Positions 21,882-32,540 are shown, counted from the stretch's first letter. The stretch: 64,000 nucleotides of DNA from Mesostigma viride (GCA_009746045.1 RPFO01000085.1:300181-364180); one strand, 5' to 3'. Numbers and translations: made by a program. Notes: generated by a model not told the origin, from the sequence alone.

Positions 21882-22657
21882 GTTGAGCAATTCCAGTTGG
21901 AGCTTTGAGCTTGATGACTGATTGGGTGAGAAGAGCTAACATAGAGCTGGGCTCTGTTATGCTGAGAGCTGTGTTGCTCTGAGGGCAGTAATGCTCTGTG
22001 TACATATGTGTATAATACTGTATTCTATGTAATGCTCAGTCATGGAGCATGATGTTGGTTGGGGGTTTGTCCTCAGTTTGAGGTTTGTCTCAACCAAAGG
22101 GATTTTATAGGGCAGGGTTCGATTCCCTGGGGCTGCTTAGGCGGATTTTCCCGGATTGGCTGACCCATCAACCTTGCTGGTGAGGTGGCGACAGGTCCCC
22201 CTAGTTTTGTCCCAGACAGAGGAAGGTAGTTTGTCATGTGCTTAATATATTTTGTGATGTGCTATTTCTCAGTCCATGGTGGGCGCCAGTTCTGATAACT
22301 ATCAATGTCTACCTGATAAGGTCTTGTGGGTAACTTGTGGGGTTCCAATCAGGAGCCATTATGGTGGTGATTCCATTTTGGTCATTATTCTGGTTAGCCA
22401 CAAGCTGCTACTCCAAACACTTGGCTTTCTACTTCCAGTGGATAGGGAATTCATTGTAATTCGTCATGGCTGAGATGTGTTGTGATCTGGTGCTTGATTA
22501 ATCCCGAGCAGAGACTACAGAGAGCTGGGAGGGATGTCAAGTGCTATGCATGTTGTTTCTATATATGTGTTGCCAAGCCTAACAGCTCTAAAAGAAAGAA
22601 AGGGCTGGAGTTAATATGGCTGTTATGTCCAAGCTCTAAAAGAGAAGAAAGGGCTGG
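21882..22657 (+). other. 3' untranslated region of element 1
   Basis: This stretch of about 775 bp has no ORF of note. It contains the T-arm-like hairpin at 22113-22129 and, just before the LTR, a duplicated polypurine tract (AAAGAAAGGGCTGGAGTTAAT at about 22590 and 22645). Confidence 0.7.
22104..22130 (+). ncRNA. Conserved tRNA T-arm-like hairpin in the element 1 3' region
   Basis: CAGGG-TTCGATT-CCCTG (22113-22129) is a 5-bp stem with the canonical 7-nt T loop, preceded by TTTATAGGGC. The block recurs in element 2 (minus strand, 36256-36231) with one change, although the surrounding 3' regions differ. No acceptor, D or anticodon arm is visible, so it is not a tRNA gene. It could be a Pol III B box, a structural RNA signal or a SINE remnant. 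Confidence 0.55.
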
Positions 22658-23285
22658 AGTTAATATTGCCTGGCAAGCAATATTATTCTACTAAGCTACT
22701 TGGCTTGTAGAGATTCTACTTCCGGTTACTACAATCCAGAAACGGGTTCATTCTGATGAGTATTGCTCGAGATGTGAGCAAGATACTGTTCTACTACATT
22801 CTACTTGGATTCAGTGATTCTACGGTGGTTCTTCAAGTGACGCGTGGCATACGACGTCTTGTCACAGTGTACGATAGGACATTTAGTCTCCGACACTGCG
22901 GTCTATTCAATGCTATTGATTAGACGTAACAAATAGTGACAGGACTTGTGCGACAGGACACTGATGTGACTATTTATGGATAACGAGTCGAGATCTGCTG
23001 GTCCAGAGTGAAGGACAGCAATATTGTGAGATGATCTGTCCTATCAGTCATCTGGATGTGACTGCGTCACAATTAGTATATAACGAGCAGGACGCTGCCA
23101 CTTGGTAGCACCACTTTCCCTGCACCTGTGTCCTCGCACCTTCGGCGACGGTTCTCACGTGCCTCGTGCGTTCTGTGCTGGTAGCCATAACCAGCAACGT
23201 AAACCTATTGATTAATATAACTACTTCCTCTGTAGATATTAATCAGTGCAGGCTGAACCACAGTTCAGCCACAGTTACGTTAACT
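22658..23285 (+). repeat. 3' LTR of element 1
   Basis: It is colinear and almost identical with 15817-16444, and is preceded by the polypurine tract GAAGAAAGGGCTGG. The target duplication ACAGA follows at 23286-23290. Confidence 0.93.
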
Positions 23286-24759
23286 ACAGAGCTGACAGAG
23301 GCTGAGCTTTATACTCCTGGTATTCAGCAAACGTCTCTCAAGGTGTTGCTTTCCTTGTTTTTGCATCAGCTTAATACAGGGAAGGATTATGTGTGTAAAG
23401 CCACAGATATCAAAAGAGCCTTTCTAAAGGGGGACCCTGCCATAGCACAGCAGGTCTGGAGAGGTCAGGTATACGTGGTGAATACTCCTAAGGTGTGGCA
23501 CAGGGATATTGTACAACCCTTGTTGAGGCCAAACCTGGGGGTTGAAGGGTTGCAGTCAGCTCCAAAAATTTTTAGGCTGTCTGCACAGGAGGTATTCATG
23601 AAGCTAGCCTGGGGCCACCTATGATGACATTGACCCTTGCTTGTTTGTCATCCCACCCCCTGATGGAATGATGATGTTTGTCTGGCATGGGGATGATCAG
23701 TTAATCTCAGGTCCTAGAGCTGCAGCGGATGCTTTCATAGCTCAGGTGTCTGCTAGTTTTGACTGAGATTGGCAAGCAGCTAGAGCTGGGCAAGGAGCCA
23801 GTCAAGTTCTGTGGCATGATGCTTGAGTTGCTGCAGCATGCAGCAGGGCAGCTGGGTTTGTTCCATGCAGGCCTCTGCTGAGTACATTAAGTCTTGTCTG
23901 GATGTCCTGCCTGTTCACATCACCCCTGACATGTGCCCTACCATTAGAGGCAAGCTTGGTTGGCTATGTGCTACATGTGCACCCCACCTGTCTTTTGTGA
24001 GCAGGGTAGATGATGAGGTACTAGAGGAGGTAGGAGCACGGGCAATCAAGCAGTTATTGCATGATGCTCCACCTTTGATGCTTCACTCACTGGATCTGTT
24101 TACTCCCATTCACATCACGTGCATGATGGATAGTTCAATGGAGTCCAGGGTAGTTACCAAGGTTTAAGCCAGAGAGGCTGGATTGTTTTTCCTGCATAAC
24201 CAATTAAGGTGGGAAGAAGTCACTAGTCTCCTGGTTCAGTAGATTGCACAAGAGGAAAGCTGTGAGTAGCAATGTTGCTGAATGCAGGGCTGTGGTATCT
24301 TCTGTTTCGCATGCAAGGTATCTCAATCACTTGCTGGTCTGGCTTCAACACCAGGCTGGTAGCTCTGCAGGAGTGAAAGCACATTTGCTGACTGACTCTC
24401 AATCTATCATCTCTTTCCTTGCCAATCCTTTGGCTGTTCACTCGGACCTGGATTGGATTGTGCTGAAACAGGAATGCAAGTACCTGGAGTCTAAAGCCCA
24501 CGTCAGGGACAAAGACAATGCTGCAGATGCACTGACCAAGGTGCCACAAGCAGCAGGACCACAATTATTACCAGGTCTTGTATGGGTTGATGAACCCTGG
24601 TTACAGTCTGAAGTGACTGGCACATTGTACATGTTAGCCCATGACCCCCTGCCTCATACTGCAGCTGAAAGGCTGCAGTGGCAGCTGGGTAGTTTTCTGA
24701 CAGTGAGAAGCACTGGTCTAGAAAGTTGGGACATGATGAATGTGTTATTTATTGAATAA
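23286..24759 (+). pseudogene. Copia element 0 pol, second part: RT and RNase H
   Basis: It resumes exactly where 15816 stopped: ACAGA, then GCTGACAGAGGCTGAG, reading LTEAELYTPGIQQTSLKVLL. The RT core IKRAFLKGDPAIAQQVW lies at about 23410-23460. After a frameshift near 23615, FVWHGDDQLISGP carries HGDD at 23686-23697. Further frameshifts lie near 23765 and 23850. RNase H follows, with KAVSSNVAECRA at about 24255, LLTDSQSIISF at about 24390 and ADALTK near 24530, and the frame ends at 24759. The element is inactive. Confidence 0.8.
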
Positions 24760-24999
24760 ATTTTTTGAGACACCTGTTTGGATGACCATGACATGCTGGG
24801 GCCTTGAGCACCCATCTCACTCAGTTAAGACACCATGCTTGAGACATGGGGCCTTTTTAATGCATCTCTTGTACATGTGTGAGGTGACCTTGGGGTCCTA
24901 GTAGGTTGTCTGACAGTTTTTCTAAGGCATTGGGAATGGCTGCGTCCATTTGATGGCTATGTGTGTTTCTGTTGAAACCCAAAGAAAACTTAAAGTGGG
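24760..24999 (+). other. 3' untranslated region of element 0
   Basis: This short 3' region ends in the purine-rich AAGAAAACTTAAAGTGGG just before the LTR. No T-arm hairpin like that of elements 1 and 2 was found here. Confidence 0.5.
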
Positions 25000-25547
25000 A
25001 GTTAGTCTAAGTCTCCCGCCTGTAGCCTAAGTGGACACGTGCCAGCACCGCCGGCACCCAATGGGTACTGGGACGGTGCTGGACTAGAGCAGTCGTGGCA
25101 TGGACACGTGGCTATACTCAGTATGTGATGAGCCGGTACCTCAGTACCGGGACTGTAGTTGTCATGTTAGGACTGACTATAGATCAGGTTGTAACTGATA
25201 GGCTAGTCCGTCCAGGATCAGTAAGTTAGGCTTAACTTACGCAAAGTCTGGTAAGCCGCAAGTGACGGCTGACCAGCGGTATATGTGCCATTCTATCCTA
25301 ATGCCAAGGTGTCTCGTCGTCTCCACACTGGCCATTTGGCATCGTTTGCGTGCACTGAGTTTCCCAAGCTCTCAGCCTGCACTTACTCTCACGTGTGTTG
25401 CCTTGACTTGGCAAACTCGTGTCTAAGCCTCTAATGTCTGAGTGCTGTAACATTATCCAATTTTAACAAAGCTCCGTTCCGACGGCACATTCACACATTG
25501 CTGCATTGCAACCATATCCTTATACATTGCGTTTAAAAACGTTAACT
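25000..25547 (+). repeat. LTR of family B, 3' LTR of element 0 and probable 5' LTR of a following element
   Basis: It starts AGTTAGTCTAAG after a polypurine tract and ends CGTTAACT. The following bases CAAATTACAATGAGT resemble the primer-site region behind the element 1 LTR. An ORF0-like frame follows, so the LTR seems shared by two elements in tandem. The U3 part matches 6717-8828. The last 160 bp start CTCACGTGTGTTGCCTTGAC and match LTR A at 54700-54741. Confidence 0.75.
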
Positions 25548-25556
25548 CAAATTACA

Positions 25557-26135
25557 ATGAGTCTCGACGGAACGACCAGGAGGGTTGTTGCTGTGTGCTG
25601 CGTGCAGCGTTGACGACGTGGTGAAACTCGTCGGGTGTCGAATGGTGCAGGAAGAACAACGGCAGCAGGATTTCCGGTTTCTTCGGCAGTCTTCTGGTGG
25701 TTCTACATCCCCTGAATTGCGTCGTGTTGTTCGAGATTTATCCTTATTGCTTGCAGATCGGCCACCCACTGATCGCAACTTTGCGCAATTCGTCGACGAC
25801 CAGGTCGAGGATTGGGAGCGCATTTTGCAACACGTCCGAACCATCGTCGTTCCGCGGCACACCGGAGCGCCGACGACATTGAGCAAGAGCTGCACGGTCT
25901 GGTCGGAATACAGATTGTGATCACAGCATTAGTCGACTGGGTGCTTGCGGAGTTGGTGGCCAGGCGAGAAGGAGCTGCGGAGCCAGCTGGTGCGGTGCGA
26001 CGAGAGTTCGTGCGGGCAGCGGCAGGCCGGGTGTGGGCGCGCAACGTGCGTTCGCAGGCGCAATTGGCGACGAGGGATTTGCAGCGGGACCAGTTCGACG
26101 TGAGCGACGAGGAGCGGAGCGCTACAGGCGGCTAG
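25557..26135 (+). pseudogene. ORF0 remnant behind LTR B
   Basis: The ATG at 25557 opens a frame that must shift near 25585 and again near 25860. Together they read through RFLRQSSGGSTSPELRR, RPPTDRNFAQFVDDQVEDWE and, in the last frame, IQIVITALVDWVLAELVARR, and stop at 26133-26135. The QFVDD segment and the overall make-up match ORF0 of element 1 (16526-17089). The stop codon lies inside the target duplication of the hAT element that follows. No gag is seen beyond it. Confidence 0.55.
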
Positions 26136-27450
26136 CCCAGGTTGGCAAATACGTGCGTATTGTCAAAATAAATACGGCAATACGCGTTTTTTTGGCCCCG
26201 ACGTACTATACGCGTATTTTGTCAGGAATACGTGATTTGGACTTGGAAATTTTTTAGGTTCGAGCTGGGGCAGCGCTTGGCGCCAGGCCAACCGGACCGT
26301 GGCGCGGCGCCTACCTTTACCAAGATTTTCTACTACGAACTAGGCAGCTTTTCGCAAGTCCAGTAATGACTTGGCAGTTGGCAAGCTAGCTGAAGCCTGA
26401 AATTACACGGAGTGAGTGCCAGCACGATGAAAATGCCAGCTGTGCTAGGAACGTGGTACTTGTAACACAGCCTGTATCACTAATATTGCATGGCGGTGTG
26501 CCATTGGATTTTGTCGCAAAGGGCAATCGCGTTTTTGCAGCCATGCCAGAAAAAGGGCCAGAGCATAATCTTGTAACGAAAAGAACCAGTTGTCTTGGTG
26601 AAGGATGCTCTGGGGGAAACGGTTTCGCAGCTGAAGTTTAGCTGCTCATTTTGCGGCCACAATTTTACCAGTGGCGATGGCAAGCAGATTAGTGCGACCC
26701 GGATGCACGCACATTTAGCGGGCATCGCAGGGCAGGGCATAGATGCTTGCCCTGACGCAAAGAGTGGGGAGAAACGGAGGTCAGAATTCCAGGAGTTGTT
26801 GAGCAAGAAGGCCGGGCTGAAGGCGAGGGAGCAGCAGCACATTAGCTTCAGGACAATGGCGGAGAGCGGCCACGGCCTTGCTTCGGCCGGGGTCGGCAGG
26901 TGCAGGAGATCCTCGCCATGCATGCAGCAGACAATCACGAGGTTTGTGAGCCCCATAAACGAAGAGGAATGCCATCTCCTGGTGGTGAATTTCTTTGTTG
27001 AGAATGCTATTTCCTTTCACGCGGCTCAGAGCCGCTCTTTCAAGGCGATGATTGCCGGCCTTAGTCAGTACAAAGGGCTGATCACTGCTCCCGGACTTGG
27101 CATGCACAATAAATCCTTGCAAGGAATGCGCACATGCAGTAATGGGTAAATTATGGTGGCAGGTTGGTAGGGAATAAGTGCAAGGAATGTGCACATATTG
27201 CATTAAAAATTTATGGCAGGCTCAGGTGGGGAATAAGTGCAAGGAATGGTGCAGATTAAATTATGCCTTCCACCATAATTTACTGATCTCCATGCATAAC
27301 TATGCCCCCTAAGGCCTAAACCCGAAAGGCCCATTCATAACCATGCTGCACACTGCCACGTATTCTGGTGACGTATTCTGCCATGCTCCACGTATAATAC
27401 TCGTATTTTGAGGCCGACGTATTTGACGTACCGACGTATTGGCCAACCTG
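26136..27450 (+). mobile_element. hAT element 2 (1.31 kb), 8-bp target duplication
   Basis: The left end CAGGTTGGCAAATACG (26138 on) is mirrored by the right end CGTATTGGCCAACCTG (27435-27450). GCGGCTAG flanks both sides (26128-26135, 27451-27458). Subterminal ACGCGTATTTT repeats and the internal transposase fragment link it to the element at 12452. Confidence 0.88.
26543..27149 (+). pseudogene. hAT transposase N-terminal fragment
   Basis: The ATG at 26543 gives MPEKGPEHNLVTKR, parallel to MKKKGPEWDFVFEKK in the first hAT element. A frameshift near 26590 leads to VSQLKFSCSFCGHNFTSGDG with finger residues C-x2-C and RMHAHLAGIAGQG. After a Lys/Glu-rich stretch come FVSPINEEECHLLVVNFFVE and SRSFKAMIAGLSQYKG, the start of the hAT transposase body, and then a stop. 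As in the other two copies, everything downstream is missing. Confidence 0.65.
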
Positions 27451-27458
27451 GCGGCTAG

Positions 27459-27888
27459 CAGATATCGAGGCGGCTGAAGGAGCCATCGCTGGAAGTCAGA
27501 GTTGGTGGCCAGGAGTTTGCTCAGTTGGCCAAGAGTTTGCTCATTGGACAGCCAGTATTCCAACTTTGTGTGAAATCAATGGAATAATACCACGTACCTC
27601 CCCTCAAGTGTTCCCCAAAGCGCAAGTGTCGCCCCCCCCCCCCCCCCTCCCCCCTCCCCCCTCCTGCCCCCCACGCTGCCTCCCCCTAGCCAGGTATGGT
27701 TTCTAGCCACTTGTGCACGAAGCTTTGACATGTTTAGTTTCCACAGAAAAACGATGCAAATTGTGGTCATGACATGCACCATAATAATAAATCGTTAAGA
27801 CGACAGTTCCACTAAAAATCATGAAAGTTCAATAAGACGGCAGCTCCACTACGTTACTTTTTAGTCGTTACAATACCAATGTCACAAT
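27459..27888. repeat. Non-coding stretch with a poly-C tract
   Basis: A run of C with few T interruptions covers about 27626-27665 (CCCCCTCCCCCCTCCCCCCT type). The rest is unremarkable and the region separates the hAT copy from the low-complexity gene. Confidence 0.6.
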
Positions 27889-29483
27889 CTAACGAAGAAC
27901 GCCCATGAGATGAAGCCCAACAAGGCGATTAAGGTTCAAGCTAGGCTCGGCTGTGCCTCCCATTCCGCCTATGCCCATGCCCATGCCCATGCCCATGCCA
28001 CCACCCATGCCAGCCGGCCATGCCCATGCCGCCGCCCATGCCCATGCCACCACCGCCCATGCCCATATGCCACCACCGCCCATGCCCATGCCGCCGGTCA
28101 TGCCCATCCCACCGCCGCCCATGCCAGCCATGCCCATGCCCATGCCCATGCCACCGCCCATGCCCATGCCACCGCCCATGCCCATGCCACCGCCCATGCC
28201 CATGGCACCGCCCATGCCCATGCCCATGGCACCACCCATGCCCATGCCACCACCCACGCCCATGCCCATGCCCATGGCACCGCCCATGCCAATGGCACCG
28301 CCCATGCCCATGGCTCCGCCCATGCCCATGGCACCGCCCATGCCCATGGCACCGCCCATGCCCATGGCACCGCGCCCATGTCCATGGCACCGCCCATGCC
28401 CATGGCACCGCCCATGCCCATGCTAGTGCCGCCCATGCAAGCGCCGCCCATGCCACCGTCCATGCACATGCCACCGCCGCCCGTGCCAGCGTCACCCATG
28501 CCAGCGTCGCCCATGCCAGCGGCACCCATGCCAGCGCCACCCATGCCACCGCCGCCTTTGCCAGCGCCACCCATGCCAGCGCCACCCATGCCAGCGCCAC
28601 CCATGCCAGCGCCGCCCATGCCAGCACCACCCATGCCAGCGCCGCCCATGCCACCGCCGCCCATGCCAGCGCCACCCATGCCCCCGTTGCCCATGCCAGC
28701 GCCACCCGTGCCCCCGCTGCCCATGCCAGCGCCGCCCATGCCACCGCCCATGCCTGTGGTGCATCCCTTGCCAGTGCCGTCTGTGTCACTGCTGGTGCCC
28801 ATCCCATCGGCAACCATGTCTGCCGTGCCCATGTCCTTATCGTTCCCATGCTCGACCTTGGGGGCACTTGCACTCTTCAAGGCTAGTGCCGCCACAACTT
28901 GCTGGGCGACTTGCTGGGCTTGGTCTTTAACCCAAAAGCTATACAGATAGATTCTCAAGCGCGTCCAGAACCTTGCTGCTAACCATGTCCTCACATCATT
29001 GGGGCGTGATTTCTCTGAACCGGGCGAACTTCCACTTTGGGTTTCTTTGCATGGCGCGGGCTTGACTTCTGGCACATCCTTTGGCACATTCGTGAGGTTT
29101 GCTAAGGCTGCCCTGGTTGATCTCTTGGAGGGAGTCTTCCCGCTAGACGTGGGCGAGGGCCCCGCCAGCTGTGCAGTCTTCCGGGTCGACGTGGGCGTGG
29201 GCGGTGCCATCTTTTCAGGCAACAAGCTCGCCGTGGGCGAGGCCTTCCCGAAACGCGCCGACCCGCGCCTGGGTTGCTTGTCCTCCTCCTCGTCGTAAGG
29301 AAATGGAAGAAAATCTGATCCCACCCGGCAGTAGGTCGCTGGGTACGTGGCGAAGGCATCCACCTGCAGTGGTGCCAAAAGTGGCGTTGCCACCGCCATC
29401 GTGGCCTGCCAGGATGGCCCACGCAAGGTGTACGGGGAACCATTAGGCTCCATGAGTTGGTTGAACGGTTTGCCGATTGGCAA
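27889..29483 (-). CDS. Gly/Met-rich repeat protein (GMGGA repeats), possibly frameshifted
   Basis: From the ATG at 29483 (MPIGKPFNQLMEPNGSPYTL) the protein has about 220 residues of normal complexity, with a Ser/Thr/Pro-rich part and a segment RTWLAARFWTRLRIYLYSFW. Dozens of GMGGAGMGG-type pentapeptide repeats follow. At about 28365 the frame changes to Trp/Ala repeats (VPWAWA); a frame of the same repeat type (MGMGGAM) continues to a stop near 27889 with a unique tail (EPSLNLNRLVGLHLMGVLR). The shift is probably an indel in the repeat. Complementary frames give HAHAHA and PMPMPP peptides, but the non-repeat ends favour the minus strand. The function is unknown. Confidence 0.4.
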
Positions 29484-29607
29484 TTTGGCAAAGTTACACT
29501 ACCTGAGCAGAGCCATCGATGATAGGCTTATCGCTCCTGCGGACTCTGATGTTCTTGGCATGCAAGGGCAAGGACAGTTTTAGCCATAAAGGCGCCCTTG
29601 CTTGGAA

Positions 29608-30243
29608 TCAGTGACCGATCGAGATTGCCACGAAGGTTGCGCGGGGCTTGCTCGTTGAAAAGATGCAGCCCGGCTGCGAGGTCGGCGTTGACCCGGATGG
29701 AAGCGGCGGCTGGTTGATATTAGCCGGACGCCGTGCATTCCCCATCCCACTGCCGTGACTGCTGCGGCTGCTATCCTTGCCTTCCGTGCCACCGTCGCCC
29801 CCGCTGTCCCCCCCGCCGCCCTCCCCGCCGTCGCCCCCGCCGTCGCCCCGGCCCTCCTCCCCGCCGTCGCCCCCGCCGTCGCCGCGGCCGGCCTCCCCCC
29901 GCTGTCGCCCCCACCGTCGCCCCCGCCGTCGCCCCTGCCCTCCCCCCGCCGTCACCCACGCCGTCGCCCCCGCTGCCGCGCCCACCGCCGACCCCACCAT
30001 CGCCATCGCCGTCGCCCCCGCCGTCGGTGTCGCTATCGCCATCGCCATCGCCATCGCCATCGCCATCGCCATCGCCATCGCCATCGCCATCACCGTCGCT
30101 ATAACCATGGCGATGGCGATCAGCTGGCGCCCCCCCAGGGCCCTCCTGCATAAACATGTCGCGAAGTAGCAGCAAAATATACCATGACGTGCTGTTAAAC
30201 CACCAACCCTAATTTTGAGGGGTTTTATACAAACGCCGGACAA
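29608..30243 (-). CDS. Low-complexity Asp/Gly (or Met/Ala) repeat ORF, possible 5' part of the same gene
   Basis: Two overlapping minus frames are open through a (GGCGAT)n hexanucleotide tract (about 30035-30092) and a CCGTCGCCCCC-type G/C repeat (29800-29960). One reads MLLLRDMFMQEGPGG...DGDGDG; the other reads MAMAMA and ends in a normal-looking tail (ARRPANINQPPLPSGSTPTS). Which frame is used cannot be decided by eye. It lies upstream of the GMGGA gene on the same strand and could be its first exon or a separate gene. Confidence that it is translated is low. Confidence 0.25.
   Translation of the reverse strand: MSGVCIKPLKIRVGGLTARHGIFCCYFATCLCRRALGGRQLIAIAMVIATVMAMAMAMAMAMAMAMAMAIATPTAGATAMAMVGSAVGAAAGATAWVTAGGGQGRRRGRRWGRQRGEAGRGDGGGDGGEEGRGDGGGDGGEGGGGDSGGDGGTEGKDSSRSSHGSGMGNARRPANINQPPLPSGSTPTSQPGCIFSTSKPRATFVAISIGH
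30035..30092. repeat. (ATCGCC)n hexanucleotide microsatellite
   Basis: About nine near-perfect GCCATC units lie in tandem inside the ORF region above. Confidence 0.85.
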
Positions 30244-30289
30244 CCCATGACACCCTAACTCCTTTTAGTAATGAAATGACAATAACTGT

Positions 30290-30436
30290 GCCTGGCAAGC
30301 CAAAAAAAAAAATTCCCCTCGCGGGGGGCGCTGGAAAGCGGCAAAGGCAAAGCGGAGCCCGCCGCCTTTGGGCGGGCGTAGCGGAGCGTTTTCCAGCGCC
30401 CCCCGCGAGGGGAATTTTTTTTTTGGCTTGCCAGGC
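30290..30436. mobile_element. 147-bp near-perfect hairpin element
   Basis: The left arm GCCTGGCAAGCC, A11, TTCCCCTCGCGGGGGGCGCT, GGAAA is mirrored exactly by the right arm ending GGCTTGCCAGGC (arms about 47 bp). The loop of about 50 bp is itself partly palindromic (GCGGAGCCCGCCGCC and GGGCGGGCGTAGCGGAGC). The GC-rich loop resembles the short palindromes known from volvocine organelle genomes. A CTGT lies beside each end but is too short to prove a target duplication. Confidence 0.75.
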
Positions 30437-30462
30437 GCTGTAGCGTTTTTCATACAGAATTA

Positions 30463-30998
30463 TCAGAACTGGGCAGCAATAACATGATTTGCATCACAAG
30501 GAGGAATTAAGGGAAGAACAAGAGCATGTCTTACAGTACTCCGTCCGCTTACCGATCGACCTGCTTTTTGCCCGTGGCATCCATCACGTGCTTGCCGGTT
30601 CAGACTGCACGTCTTGCCTAACAAGTAGGCGTCTACATCGCCCAGGCCAGACCCTTCTAGTCTGGCCTGCTCGCCGGCTAGGAGGGCCATGTCCTCAGCT
30701 TCCTCTTTGTCATCGTCTTTATCCTCATCACAGGCGGCTTCAGTGGGGCCCGCCGGCTGTGGCTTGTCCTGTTTGTTAGTCTCGCCCCCCTGTTGGCATT
30801 TCGTGCAGATCCTGACTTGGCCATACCCCTTCTCCCTGGGGTATGCCACAAATCCCGTGCAATGATCCACACGCCGCATGTGCACTTATGGGCAGCTCCT
30901 GTCAACCGAGGGCAACCCCCACATAATTGCAGGGGAATGTCCTCCATGGAAGCTAGCGTCCGCGATGCCTGTCGTGTGTGCGCCTGTGCAGTGCCCAT
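30463..30998 (-). pseudogene. Cys/His-rich zinc-binding ORF, frameshifted
   Basis: One minus frame reads MEDIPLQLCGGCPRLTGAAH and KCTCG; after a 1-nt shift near 30870 the other continues HCTGFVAYPREKGYGQVRIC-TKC, then an acidic stretch (ACDEDKDDDKEEAEDMALLA) to the stop near 30463. The C-x2-C ... H-x-C-x-C ... HC ... C-x2-C pattern looks like a compact zinc-binding fold; I cannot name the family. The shift could also be a missed intron. The position next to a hairpin element suggests a transposon remnant. Confidence 0.35.
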
Positions 30999-32540
30999 TG
31001 CTGTCTATAGCCGTGTCGAAATTTAACCCATAGTCCGGGAATGGGTTTTTGGCATTTTTTGACCCCTGAAAATGAAAAAAATCATAGCTCATAGACCACA
31101 ACTCCAAATACCCCCAACCAAGGTGCTAGGAATATCTACACTTCAAGGGCTTTCAGAATATGCAATAATATTATGAGTTTATATAGTAGTTTGCAAGATA
31201 TTTAATGTCAAACTTCGCCAAAAGACGATCATTTTCAGGCAAGGGAAATCCCCTTAGTAGTTTACCCCTGCAGGGAGGGTTCTAAAAAATTATTCTGGGG
31301 TTGGACAATGTCAATAGATAGTGCCACCATGCTTTCCTTGGGTCAGACCGCACGGATAGCCCATCTGACCTATATAATGCGCTCACTTACGTGTGTGGGT
31401 TACGCGCGCGTAAGCAGCCATCCATGAAATGCCACACAGTTATGCATTGTATACAGCCACATAGGACTGTCAAAAGTGCTGGGAAACAAAGAAGTGCTAA
31501 ACCAGCACTAACGGAATGGCATCCTCCAAAGAAACACCACAAACTGAGCAGATTTGGGGCTAATAGCACTCATACAGCAGGCATGGAAACCTGCTGCAAG
31601 AGGCACTGATGGCACTCGTGTAAAATCGATGCATAAACGACAGATTCGGCCGTGCAAACGACATGCAAACACGTCGCCGTACCTGGCTTGGTCACGACCT
31701 TTCCGGGTTCTGCTGGCCGGGACCCTCATATCTCACACTGGCTAATGCTTTCCAGGCATAGGCCGCCATAGCCGCATAGTGAATGCATCGGACATGATTA
31801 CCAGGTTGATGTTCTGTGCAAAGATTACCTATAAACGCATCCGAATTCACAGGGACGCTGCTGCGGATGTCCCGTACCAAAACTGGGTGCTCGGGCTGGC
31901 GCAGACTGCCGGGCCATAAGAAGAAAATCGAAATATGGCATCATTGCCATTACTCATCTGGTACTGACGACCAAGAAAGCAGTAATTTCCTACCTGTATT
32001 TTACCAATGCCATCCCATCTGGCCAGCCCTGACCTACGAAAATCACGCATCATCATTCTGAGCAACATTCTGAACCATTGCAAGCCTCGAGACGCAAAAT
32101 TTCCTTGATAACGGCACGCTAGCAGCCATATCTCGTTACGCACGCGCGCGAGTGAAAATTTCCCGCCAAAGTCACGTGATACTGTCTCAATACACGTTGT
32201 ATTTACCAGGCTATGGCGAATATTACCCCCAAACCTATGCATCACCTTCGTCCTTAAGTGTTCCCAGACCCACCGGACCACTGACATCCGTCACAGGTGG
32301 CGCGGCGCTCCGGGAATTGAGCGCCGCGCCACCGCCGGGGGGTCAAACATATCGAACTGTTTCCGGACTAAGGGTTAAATGACGCGCGCGTCTCTGGCTG
32401 TGTGCGCCTGGTAGCCGGTAGGGCTTGCAGACACGGTGCAGTGGCGCCGCGCTGCGTACTTTATGGCTTGGGCCAACGCTAGCCGTGGCTATAGCCAGGT
32501 CGTAGCCCAGCCATTTTCTGTATAGCGCCAATGTCCAAGT
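30999..32540. other. Intergenic stretch without recognised features
   Basis: No ORF above background, no transposon end and no RNA gene was seen. There is a small hairpin, GCGGCGCTCCGGGAATTGAGCGCCGC, at about 32300-32325. Confidence 0.4.

Larger units (their letters stand above)
15817..23285 (+). mobile_element. Complete Ty1/copia retrotransposon (element 1)
   Basis: It has two 628-bp LTRs (15817-16444, 22658-23285) in which I see only one difference (CAGTTTCG against CAGTTACG), so it is young. ACAGA is duplicated at the ends (15812-15816, 23286-23290). Internal order: ORF0 (16526-17089), gag (17240-18315), pol (18284-21881), 3' untranslated region with a T-arm-like hairpin, polypurine tract (AAGAAAGGGCTGG) before the 3' LTR. 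The ends are AGTTAA...TTAACT rather than TG...CA. It sits in the RT of element 0. Confidence 0.93.
9163..25547 (+). mobile_element. Old Ty1/copia element (element 0), multiply interrupted
   Basis: In order it holds an ORF0 remnant, gag, integrase, a protease-like domain, reverse transcriptase and RNase H, then a 3' LTR at 25000-25547. It is interrupted by a hAT element (12452-13772) and by copia element 1 (15817-23285). The 5' limit is uncertain. Many frameshifts show that it is dead. Removing the two insertions and one copy of each target duplication restores continuous coding at both sites, which proves the nesting order. Confidence 0.75.

Noticed and set aside
22104-22130. tRNA gene call
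   Set aside because: Only a T arm is present; there is no acceptor stem, D arm or anticodon arm at the right distance.
27910-28950. Plus-strand ORFs with HAHAHA or PMPMPP repeats
   Set aside because: They are complementary frames of the GMGGA repeat; the unique sequence at the ends is coding-like only on the minus strand.
30286-30441. CTGT target duplication of the hairpin element
   Set aside because: Only 4 bp with a 1-bp offset; too likely by chance to be used as evidence.
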